Assembly: GCF_963169125.1 (NCBI RefSeq)
Contig: NC_084798.1
Coordinates: 200,317,481-200,381,480, forward strand
DNA: 64,000 nucleotides
Source of the DNA: Humulus lupulus
Lineage: Eukaryota; Streptophyta; Magnoliopsida; Rosales; Cannabaceae
Direction of reading: 5' to 3'
Shown piece after piece: positions 18,420 to 28,410 of the stretch. Below the pieces are notes generated by a model. It made no database searches. It saw nothing but the letters and a program-made list of their open reading frames with translations, and was not told the DNA's origin. Each line of letters opens with the position of its first letter. Within the stretch, counting starts at the first letter, position 1. Made by a program: the position numbers and the translations under genes.

Positions 18420-20150
18420 TCTCTAACATGAATGACTATGTACATATTCTGATCAGGATATGCAAAAGGAAGAGGTGTTGCCTGCTTAATAGCGTCAATA
18501 ATCACCACTTGGTAGTTGTTACCTGACTCTTTGTCAATGAGTTTGCCCGATTCAACAATATTGGACAGCGAACCAATGGCTAACTGGCAACTAGATACTT
18601 GCACATTATAATAAGTAGAATTATGTTTATATGTGTGTGTGTACAAACATAGTCATTTTCAACTATCAAATTGAAATTACCTCAGGCACAAATGGTGTTG
18701 GTGGGTCGGGCCGATAGTAAGATGGCACTGGTGGGTCAGGCACATAGCAAGATGGCATCGATGGGTCGGGCACATAGTAAGATGGTGCTGGTGGGTCGAG
18801 TACATAGTAAGATGGAGCCGGTGGGTCGGGCACAAATGGTGGGACTCCAATATTGGATCCTGATTCGCTCTGTTGGGCCATGAAAGATCTCAACATTTCC
18901 TCTTGTTTACGAAAAATTTCTTCTAGACTTACTTCTTGTTGACGATGTCGTTCTTCTTGTTGATGAAGTCTTTCCTCAAACTCATTTCTCATAGCGCTAG
19001 CCGAACCAACAGCTTTCGATTTCTCTTTAATGTTGGTAGGTTTTGGAGTATCCCAAAATAATGCAGGGGACACACCGTGACCTTTATCCTGAACACGCCC
19101 TCGTGGCTCGGGGGTGCCCAATGCCCTCGTCAACACATCATCAAGGCCTTCGGGTTCCCATTGACCCTCCTCAATGAGTTTTCGATAATGAGCCTGTAAA
19201 ATAGAAATAATTAATTAGAGTTAGTTATATATAAATAAATATGATTTATATAAGTTCAAAATATAAACCAATAATGAATATAGCAAGTAACGGTATATAT
19301 AAAAACTTAAAATGTTTTTTTGAACCTTAGCTTCCTCTCCAATAAGTTCTCCTTCTTTATTCTTCGGTCAACCCATCATCAATAAGTCAGCTCTATCAAT
19401 ATCAGATAGTTGTTGCCCAATCTATTGTTGAAGCATCTCTTCCACACACATGTAGCCTCCTCTAGATAGGTTGTGGTTGTATTTGTTCATTGCTCGATAT
19501 TCTTGCATCTGTAATCTCTTATCTTTCCACTCTTGTGTTAATCTTGAGTTGACAAATTCTAATCATTGCTCAACATTTATGATGCCCTCAAATCCATGTG
19601 GTTTCCTAGGTGGAAACTCGTCTGGTCTTTTCTCTAAAGCATTGTAGATATGTTTCATTGTCATGTCAGTCTTCCATTGTCTGAACATCTTAGTTGTATC
19701 TTTCATTGTCTGCTTTGTTAGCCATTTTCCAACTTAAAATTTTTCTGCAAGTTTGAAATAATAATCATATTAAATCACATATTTTAAAATCTTTAAGTAA
19801 AATAGAAGTAATTAAATCATACCTTCATTAAATTTCATATCTTTGTTTTGGTCTCCACTGGAACTTCGTTCCATGATTTACAGTTGATGGCTACCATAGT
19901 TCTCACTATAGAACCTAACGTTGAAGATCGATTACTTCTTGCAGTACCTGTTACTTGACCATACTCATTGAACTTTACAGGTATAAGATTTCCATCACTT
20001 CTATTTTTAATCAATTTATTTATCCACGTGCGTCCTCGCACATTTTTTTCATCCCCTTCCTCTAGGTCAATATCAGGATTTTTTTTGAGGATTTTCCTCC
20101 TCATCACTATCACCAAAAGGATCTGACATCTGTTAAACATAAAAATCATT
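18420..20150 (-). pseudogene. Transposase_24 (Ptta/En/Spm) region of the CACTA gene
   Basis: On the minus strand, 20149-19835 holds RGRTWINKLIK and KFNEYGQVTG followed by LGSIVRTMVAI and SWNEVP, the conserved block of Transposase_24 proteins. Further on, 19136-18666 holds ALGTPEPRGRVQDKGHGVSP, a Gln/Glu-rich coiled coil (about 18890-19000) and five imperfect ten-residue PDPPAPSYYV-like repeats. The piece 18590-18420 with CQLAIGSLSNIVESGKLI is the typical C-terminal segment. Stops and introns separate the pieces. The protein is thought to bind element ends; this copy is broken and also split by solo LTR B. Confidence 0.7.
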
Positions 20151-20269
20151 ATGATAAGCTATATATACATATATATATATAGAGAGAATGAAAATGTGAC
20201 AAATAAAAATATATCATAAACAAACCAAAATCATTTTCTGCAAGTATGACAAACATAATCATATTATAC

Positions 20270-20560
20270 CTCACAGCAGGTTATCAATCCATAAACCTTC
20301 ACCATTATCACGTAAACAAACACCGTCATCATCAATTTCATCATTACAGACTAGTGAGGTGAATGTGATTGAATCTTATTCAATAGGTATATCATGCAAT
20401 TCACCATCTTTGGTATTAAATTGTGTTTTATGTGTAAGCACAATTGACCATTGGTTGTCTGAATGATCATTCACATAAAACACTTGTTTTGCTTGTGCGA
20501 CCATTATAAATCGGTCAGATTTGTGCCCTAGTTGATTTAGGTTTACTAATGTCTAATGTG
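20270..20560 (-). pseudogene. DUF4216 remnant of a CACTA transposase
   Basis: The minus-strand reading contains RFIMVAQAKQVFYVND and NQWSIVL, the pattern at the C-terminal DUF4216 region of tnp2-type CACTA transposases, followed by an acidic tail with one in-frame stop. The upstream catalytic domain is missing; the right CACTA terminus follows within 300 bases. This is the evidence that the copy is an internal-deletion derivative. Confidence 0.6.
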
Positions 20561-21220
20561 GCACGTCTTCCCAGGGGAGACGTTAGATGGCTCCACGTCT
20601 ACCGAGGGGAGATGTTAGAGGCCTCCCAAAATCTGATAATTTATAAATTAATTATTTTATTATGATTTTTTTAATTTATTCCAATTAACATCTCCCACCA
20701 TTTTTATGGACTTACCCACTTAGTCATAAACAAGAACTTTTAATGACTTACACCCTTAGACTTAAAATATCCCTGAATACTTTTAATGTCTTACACCATT
20801 GGGTTAAGTCATTATAGAGAGTCACTAAAAGTAAAAATTGTTGTAGTGTGAGGTTAAATGTGTGACCTGGCTCGATATGAGCTCGATAAGGCTCAATATG
20901 AGCTCGATGCATGCTTTTCAAACTACATTTCAGCCATTTATGATGATTTTTGCTAACTTTTTCTTCTATCTTCTCTTTTTAGTATATTGATTCGGCCAAA
21001 CACATGCTTCGTAGGCGTCGCCAGTTATTCCTGAAGACATATTGCCAGAGTGTTGTTGTGATGAACGTGAGGTTCTCACAAGTGATACATGCCAGATATG
21101 ATCAGTACAAGAACAATACTAACAAAGAAAGGTACCATTGGGATGCTAAAGTCATGTCCATGGTGACCGGCCTCGAGCTACAGTTTCTAGCGTCTTGGTC
21201 AGGAGCTCAGGATGTATATT

Positions 21221-23565
21221 TGTAACGTCCCAAATTCCCTCATGTGGCTTAATGTCTGGATTAGGGGGCCAAGAAGGCCATAATTGATTAAATATGCAAT
21301 TATGTGATTATATGCATCATGTGAGTTATATTATTATATGATGATAATTGCATGCATATGGACCCACTTCTTATTAGAAGGGCATTTTCGTAATTTTGGC
21401 CGTTAAGGGCATAGTTGTATATTTATGTGCATGTATGTGATATATGGGTGAGACCACATTATTATGTGGATATGTTGAGCTATTCGGCATGAGACGATCT
21501 TAGGATGCAAGTTAGCGGTTTGGTCATAACGGGGTTAATTGCCGGGCTCGAGGTGAGCCTGAGGGTAAATTGGTGTTTAGTACGTTACCGGGAATAAATG
21601 GGTAATGGGATATGAATTATTAATTAATTGAAGATATTGGGAATAACGAGAATTGGAGGATGTTAATTATGATTAATGGGATAGATGGGAAATGACAATT
21701 TTCCCCTTGTTGACTTTGAAATATTATAATGGCCCTAGGGGCATTTTGGTCATTTTGACCATGGGTTATGTTTAGCCAAAGGATGGATGTAGAAGGTTTA
21801 AGGCCGTAAAATTAGAGTTTTCTTCTCTCTCACTCTCGATTACTTCTCTTTTTCCTCCGGATTAGTGTTTAAGGCAAACTAGAGGATTAACTTGAGGAAT
21901 TAAGGCTTGGGAGTTTAGGATTGGATTGCAACAATTGAAGGGTCCAATTCTGGGATTGAGGTAAGGTTTTTAGCTTGAATTTTTAAGGTGTTTGCTCTGT
22001 TTTTAAGGTTAGTTGAAAGCTTGAGATTTTGATCATGGAAGTGAATATTTGTTGATGTTTTAAGTGTGTTTAGGATTGGGTTTTGTTGTTAGATTGGTGG
22101 ATATGATGTATAAATGTTTGGTTGTGATATTGGGTTTGGTTTGGTGAAGATTTGACTGAGTTTAGATTGGAGAAAATGCAGAGGATATGGGTTCGCGGGG
22201 TCAAGTCGCGACCGAGTTCATGCAAATCGCGACTTGAATGCACCCTAGAGCCCCCCTGGGTTCTGTCTAGTAGGTGCGTCGCGACCCACAGGGGCAAGTC
22301 GCGGCCCGCCCCTGGCACCCCAGACAGGGGGCTCTCTGTCTTGGGGATGCGCCGCAGCCCTTGGGGGCAGGTTGCGGCCCGCCTATCCCTTTTGTGGGCT
22401 TTCAATTCTCTTGGCTCGGGATCGAATTTACTAACCATTTTAGTAGGATTCGAGGTCCCGGGAGTGGGGTTTTAGTCCATGAACCTTTTATTACTTATTT
22501 TATTTATGAGATTTCATATTTGGCTATGATTAGGTGACCGCTAAGGGGCCTAAGGACGGATCGTTCTCAAGGGTCGTTCTTTTATTATTTCACACTCGAA
22601 CCAGAGGTAAGAAAACTGCACCCAGTATGTAACATGCATGGTTATTGATGAGGCCTGTTGAGTGCTCTATACATGGACATTGATTGCATTGTAAATGCCT
22701 AGCAGCTTTGCTTACCTGTAAATGGCACTGACTTATTATTCAGAAATGACAATGGTGTTTAGTACTGGTCGCGAAGCTCTGACTTATCAGTAATGATTGG
22801 CAACAGTATTGAGCGCTGGGCGTATGGTATTGGCCTATGAGTCAAGAGCAGCATTAACGTGTTTAACGCATGCTGAAATGATTAGATCTAATCAACATGA
22901 GCATTAAATGTTTGACCGACCTATTAGTCGAAGAAAAACTAAAGCGTTTGGCTAGTCTAAGGCTAGTTACTCAGAGCCAGGGCCAAAAAGGCTCAGATGA
23001 CTGAAATGTCACATGGCTTAGGGCATAGGGCCCCAGAGAGACTTATTAGTCATCTATTCAGAGAGACTTATTAGTCATCATTTGATTATGGCTGCAAGCC
23101 CCAGAATCATTTATTTATATTGTATACATGTAGTAATAAGTTTTCTTGCTGAGCCTTGGCTCACAGGTGTTATGTGGTGCAGATAAAGGGAAAGGAAAGC
23201 TCACCCATCCTTGAGTAGAGAGAGCTTAGGTGGCAATGTGTACATATGCAGCCGCTTGACCACCACGGCCAAGGTGTTTCTAAGGGGAACTAGGGTTTAA
23301 CGCTATTTTTTTCCAGGTCGGCGGGTTGTAACATTTATACTGTAATGACCATTTTGGATTGTAAATAACTTTTTATACACTTTTATGGGATCCCATGTAC
23401 AATTTAATGTTTTTAATCAAATATATCTATTCCTTTTGACTTAGATTTTCACCCTGCCTGTTAATAACACCTAGATGCACGTTTACAACCTAATGACTTG
23501 TTTAGCAAGTTAAGCATTATTTAAAGTATACAGTGTGACAGTCTTGGGCTAAACAAGGCGTTACA
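21221..23565 (+). mobile_element. Solo LTR C, 2,345 bp, Del/Tekay-like chromovirus family
   Basis: It starts TGTAACGTCCCAAATTCCC and ends GGCGTTACA with a perfect target duplication ATATT (21216-21220 and 23566-23570). Large parts match the LTR at 44910-47311, including TTATTAGAAGGGCATTTTCGTAA and CCACATTATTATGTGGATAT-type segments. It interrupts the Ulp1 exon between the VY and the HW blocks; removal restores the reading frame. A GC-rich stretch at 22190-22390 holds repeated TCGCGACC and GCGGCCCGC motifs. Confidence 0.9.
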
Positions 23566-23769
23566 ATATTGGTGCTAGAACTATGATCAATCTCATTGGT
23601 TTGCCATTGAGGCTTCTATTTCTAGTTGGACATTCACCATATATGATTCAAATATCTTGGTGATTAGTGACGCATAGATGGAGGAAGTTATGAAGCCACG
23701 GTGCATGTTGTTTCATTCTCTATTGTTGCAGAGTAAATAGTTCAAGATAGCTTGATGTTGAAGATTCAT

Positions 23770-24862
23770 GCATCAGGAAAGACGCCACATCAATTCATAT
23801 GGCGTCGCCTATGCCTCAGCAGTAGGTAGTCTAATAATCTCAAATTTATTGGAGCTTGGAATTATAGGTCCATATGTCCCCACAGCAACTCTATCAACAC
23901 TATTCAAGGTCTTGTACACAACATGGCATACATTAGACTACCTACCGCTGCATAACAAATGTCAGGTCTTGTACACACATGGCGTACATTAGACTACCTA
24001 CCGCTGAGGCATAGGGATACTGTCTCATGTCTTCCTCTTCCTGAGGTGTTTTAGGACACTGCTCCTTGGAAAGGAATACTCCAGAACAGGTTGGCATATC
24101 ACCATTTTTGGAGTTTTGCATATTAAAGTATTCTAGTACCTTATCAATATAAGTTGCTTGAGACAGTGCCAAAGTTTTGTTCTGTCTATCTCTAAAGATC
24201 TTAATGCCCAGAACGTAGTTGGCTTCTCTCAAATCTTTCATTTGGAATTGTTCAGCTAACCAGTTCTTTACCTTTGGTAATGATGTTACGTCATTTCCAA
24301 TCAGTAATATATCATCAACATAAAGAACAAGGAATACTACTACACCATCTTTGATTTGTTTATAAATACAAGGTTCGTCAACGTTTTGTTCAAAACCAAA
24401 CGTTTTAATTGTGTCATCAAATCTAAGATTCCAAGATCTAGAAGCTTGTTTGAGTCCATAGATGGACCTAAGAAGCTTGCAAAATTTTTGCTCTTGACCT
24501 TTTAATTCGAACCCTTATGGTTGAGACATGTAAATGGTTTCGTCAAGGTAGCCATTTAGAAAAGCTGTTTTGACATCCATTTTCCAAATCTCATAATTCA
24601 TGCACGCAGCAATGGACAAGAGTATACGAATGGATTTTAGCATGGCTACAGGAGAAAAGGTTTCTTCATAGTCAACCCCTTCTTTCTGTGTGTAACCTTT
24701 GGCTACAAGCTTTGCTTTGAAAGTCTCTACTTTCCCATTCGCTCCTCTTTTCTTCTTGAATATCCACTTGCAACCAATGGGTTTGAAATTCTCAAGTGGA
24801 TCTTCAAGAACCCAGACAGAATTGGAATACATTGATTCCATTTCTTGGTTCATGGCTTCTTG
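23770..24862 (-). pseudogene. Rearranged copia fragment, mainly antisense RT/RNase H
   Basis: From 24862 down to 23909 the minus strand codes for Ty1/copia reverse transcriptase pieces: [51 protein letters not shown], then a broken YVDDI region near 24330 and TLALSQATYIDKVLEYFNM. It is closely related to the copia element at 58-61 kb. The left end is scrambled: 23809-23836 is sense RNase H sequence, 23832-23907 is a piece of copia LTR (matching 53561-53631), then antisense RNase H sequence repeats twice (23909-23951 and 23964-24005). No LTR or target duplication bounds it. Confidence 0.75.
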
Positions 24863-25697
24863 GGTCATATTGTTAGTAGAGATGGAATCAAGGTAGACCC
24901 AGCTAAGATTGAGGCTGTCAAGAATTGGCCGAGGCCAAGGAATGCCTCTGAGATCAGAATCTTCCTTGGATTGGTAGGTTATTATAGAATGTTTGTGGAA
25001 GGGTTCTCAAGGATAGCTACCCCACTGATAGAACTGACATGCAAGATTCAGAAGTTTGTGTGGTCAGATAGGTGCGAGAACAACTTCCAGGAGTTAAAGC
25101 AGTGTTTGATTACTGCCCCAGTCTTGAGTCTTCTGAAAAATTAGGTGAAGTTCATGGTTTATTGTGATGCTTCAAGAGAAGAGTTAGGTTGTGTCCTTAT
25201 GCAGGCAGAGAAGGTGATTGCTTATGCATCACGCCAGTTGAAAGAATATGAGCAGAGGTGTCCTACTCATGATCTAGAGTTAGCAGCAGTGGTATTTGCA
25301 TTAAAGGTATGGATACATTACCTTTATGGAGAAAAGTGTGAGATATATACGGACCACAAGGCCTCAAGTACTTCTTTACACAGAAGGATTTGAATATTAA
25401 GCAGAGGCGTTGGTTGGAACTAGTGAAGGACTATGATTGTGATATCCTTTATCATCCAGGGAAAGCCAACGTGGTGGCAGATGCCCTAAGCCGGAAAGGT
25501 CCGGGGCAATTGTACAGTTCGAGGCAGATATCCAAGGAGTTGGCAAAGGATATGACCAAAGCAGGGATTGAGTTAGTAGTGGGCTAGTTAGCCAACATTA
25601 CCCTGCAGTCTGCTCTTCTAGAAAGGATAAAGAAGAGTCAGTTACAAGAGCCACAGTTGATAAAGATTAGAGAGGACGTCCTAGCTGGAGTGCCTAG
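24857..25697 (+). pseudogene. Chromovirus pol, left part: end of RT and RNase H
   Basis: The frame opens with [15 protein letters not shown] and [16 protein letters not shown] (end of reverse transcriptase), then [41 protein letters not shown] and IYTDHKA (RNase H), and [28 protein letters not shown] (connection). Several stops and a short frameshift break it. The 5' half (LTR, gag, protease, most RT) is missing; the left edge joins antisense copia DNA at a six-base overlap TTCTTG. The frame continues at 43539, after an insertion. Confidence 0.85.
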
Positions 25698-27375
25698 TGT
25701 AGCGCACCAATTTTTTTATTTTATTTTATAAATTTTGTGCTTTGTTTTATTAATAATTGTTAAGTGTTAGAAATTATTTTAATTGTTTGGTAGGAATTGT
25801 GTGAATTTAATTGTTAGTTGTTTTATTTAATTATTAATTTAATTAGTAGAAAAATGAGTTTTGGTTGAATGCACCAAGGTGCATGGTAATGGTAGGTAGT
25901 GATGCACCTTAGCACTTGGGTGTGTGCATGTGCATGGTTGCATGGTGAGCATGCAATAGATTTCCTACACATTATTTCCTTTTATTTGATTTATTTATTT
26001 AATTATAAGAATTAAAAAGAAAATAAAAAGAAAGGGAAATAAAGAGAGAAGGCTCTAGAAGGCTTGTGTTCACACAAGAAAGAAGTGGGAAACAAATGGT
26101 AAGAAGGGATAGAGTTGTCATTTTTGAATTTCCGTAACCATGGACCCAGCCTCAGTAGAATAGGCATAACTTGGGCTACGATATCCAATTTAGACACAAT
26201 TGGTACAGTTAGAAAGCTAATTAAATTATCTACAATTTTTGTGAAATAGCATTTTCCCTAAAACGTAACGGAAACGGGTCAAAACCCATCCCCAAGTCAC
26301 AGGATCCTAGAACTACAAAAATTAAACCTTTCCTTATTAGTGTGGTGTGCCAATGAAGGAAAGAGAGAAGTTAGTGGGCTGTCAATTTTCAAAGGGATTT
26401 GATTGGCTGAGTAAAATTATTAATTGATTTTATTTTTGATTTAGGGAAAATAAAGGAAAATGATAATTACATTTTCCTTAGCCAGGTTTTGGTGATTGGG
26501 GCATTTAAATAGAAAATAAGAAGGAGCTTGAAGGCTCATTTGGCTTGGTGACTGCTATGTGCTTAGAGAGAAGGGAGAGGGAGAGCTTGTAAGTTATAGA
26601 GAGAGAGGGAGAGAAGAAAAACGTGAAGAGAAAGAAGAAGAGAATGAGAAGAGAAAGAAGAGACCAAGGCTAGGGATCCTAAGGTATAGGTTAAGGTTCA
26701 TAGCATTACATTTTTTTTCCTCTACATCTTGATTCTAAGCAAGGAAAAATGATGGTGATGATAGGTTTGGATTTTGCTGCAAGAGGACTGGAGGCTAGGG
26801 TTTGAAATCCCTAGCGTAAGTATTTGGGTTCATGGTGATGTTGTTAGTTTCTACCTCTTCTTGAATCTAGGATCGTTTTTTTCTTTGCTTTTGTGTGGTG
26901 TATTCGAAATCCCTAGGGGGATTTGATCAAGGTGGTGGCCATAATTTGGGTTCTTGAATACTTTCAAGAAAGTTATTGGATTCCTCCCTCAACCTATGTT
27001 TTGTTTTGATTTCTTGGGAAGGTTATGGTTTGGTGATTGGCAATGATATTTTATTTTGTTTACCTTTGATTTGTTGGTTGATTGTTATTTTTTATTTTGG
27101 GTTGAAGGGTTGTTTTTGTTTGATGTATAAGGGGTTTTGGCCTAGGGTGATTAAAAAGGGTTGTGTGCATAATTGATTATTATTGTTGATTCTTTTGGAT
27201 TCACCTTGATATTAGACGCATGATCCTTGTAGGGATCCTATGTTATGTTACCATGGTATTTTGATTTTTATGATCTATTGGAAAATATGCAAGAATGATA
27301 TTAGACACATGATAGGCCATAAGTTTGGCTTGGTGTTATGATAATGTTGTCTTATAAATATTCTTGTAAAATAGT
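25698..27375 (+). mobile_element. Candidate solo LTR D, left part
   Basis: It begins TGTAGCGCACC inside the chromovirus pol; the matching right end is GCGCTTTACA at 43533. The flanks are CCTAG (25693-25697) and ACTAG (43534-43538), one mismatch. Excising the insertion with one flank copy keeps pol in frame. No coding region is seen; the sequence includes AT-rich DNA, an AG-rich stretch (26560-26665) and ATTTAAATAGAAAAT near 26500 that may serve as a promoter. Together with the right part it totals about 4.0 kb, long for an LTR. Confidence 0.6.
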
Positions 27376-28351
27376 TGTTATCCCCGTTTTGTCCTGGGAC
27401 ACGTGGCACGACATATTGGGTCTGGGGGCTCTTTCATAAAGATAAAAGGCCCAGCCCAAGCCCTATGGACAGGGAGGATGAGGGGCCTAGTGGCCTAAAT
27501 CTCAGCGAGCCCAAGACTGTTCAATGGGCACCACCATAACGAGGGAATCGGGACGAAGGTCCACATCCAGCTCCTTTTCCCAGTCCCGATTCAATGGAAT
27601 CATCCAGGATGCAAGTAAGGGTGAGGCTCAACCGTTTGAATGGACTGAGACATCGGTAAATAAACCCGAGTCCTAGTAAATGAATCGGGGTCCTAATGAA
27701 CGAACCAGGACATTAGTAAATGAACCCAAACCTGGTATCCGGGTTGGCAGAATTGAACTTTCCTGACTCTGACACATTCCCGAGAAACACGGAGTTTGGT
27801 CTCCCCAACTAACCTGCAGAAAAGGTTACATACGGAATGTATGTTGATATTGGGGAACAGTACTGCCACTACTCTGACGGATCCTGTCCCCAAGATCTCC
27901 TTAGAAGCCCATGCGGACCAGTCTGAAACTACGTACTGTTGTCCGTTGTAAAGCATGATTATGCCCAAGACGGCCCAGTAGGCTCTGATTAGTGTGTATT
28001 GTTTAGCAAAGTTCTTTGTATTAAGCATCCATTAGCAAGTGAACCATGATTATATTCCTATTGGGCCCGGATTAGTCTGACCCAAACCCAGTGCACCCAA
28101 CTGCTTATAAATAGGACCAGTTATGCACTGTAGAAGGGATCGCAAAATTTTCTCTTGTAAGCAATTGCTCTGCTCAAACTTGCAGAAAACCCCATTGTTA
28201 AAGCTCTCTAAGCTCTTATACAATAGACTCGTGGACTAAGGCTCTTTAACGCCCCAACCACGTAAAAAAACCCTTGTGTGATTATCTTTAAATCTTTTCT
28301 TTTTGCTCTCTTATCTTTCATAATTCTAGTTTTTGAAAAACTCGGTAAACA
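27376..28351 (+). repeat. 5' LTR of the Tat-like element
   Basis: It starts TGTTATCCCCG and ends GGTAAACA. A TATAAATA box lies at 28106-28113, about 245 bases before the LTR end. The base after the LTR opens TTTTAGTGCTTTCATTGAGAG; I do not recognise a standard tRNA-Met primer site there. Confidence 0.95.
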
Positions 28352-28410
28352 TTTTAGTGCTTTCATTGAGAGCCGAAGAAAGCTTGAAAGGATCTTGAAC
28401 ATTTGCAACA

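Larger units (their letters stand above)
15369..20848 (-). mobile_element. CACTA (En/Spm) DNA transposon, 5.5 kb, non-autonomous
   Basis: The ends read CACTACAACAAAA and, at the right, its near reverse complement closing in GTTGTAGTG. The 3-bp target duplication TGA is perfect (15366-15368 and 20849-20851). Genes run on the minus strand: a DUF4216 remnant, a Transposase_24 (Ptta/En/Spm) region and an Ulp1-like protease region. The tnp2 catalytic transposase region is absent, so the copy would need a partner element to move. It inserted into an intron of the KI-MULE gene, and a solo LTR later inserted into it at 17383. Confidence 0.9.
11150..23760 (+). pseudogene. DUF1985/Ulp1-protease gene of a Mutator-like element (KI-MULE type), interrupted and decayed
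   Basis: Coding pieces: 11960-12815, 12937-12957 joined to 14740-15305, 20983-21220, and 23571 to about 23755. The start ATG follows a CAATGTAG acceptor; a donor at 12816 (GTAAGT) and acceptors at 12936 and 20982 fit real introns. Domains in order: DUF1985 (motif FCVGEFALVMGLNF), a YPWG motif region, an acidic/basic linker, then the N half of a C48 Ulp1 peptidase with SHW (His codon 23595-23597) and TIYDS (Asp codon 23645-23647). Removing each insertion keeps the frame. The C-terminal part with the catalytic Cys is missing, and several in-frame stops are present, mostly TAG, so no active protease can be made. This architecture is known from Kaonashi (KI) Mutator-like elements, where Ulp1-like genes ride with the transposon. 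A CT-rich block with a GGTAAAA donor-like site near 11381 may be the 5' non-coding exon. Terminal inverted repeats were not found. Confidence 0.8.

Noticed and set aside
22070..22537. Overlapping ORFs on both strands near 22.1-22.5 kb
   Set aside because: They sit in the GC-rich part of a chromovirus LTR, without recognisable domains.
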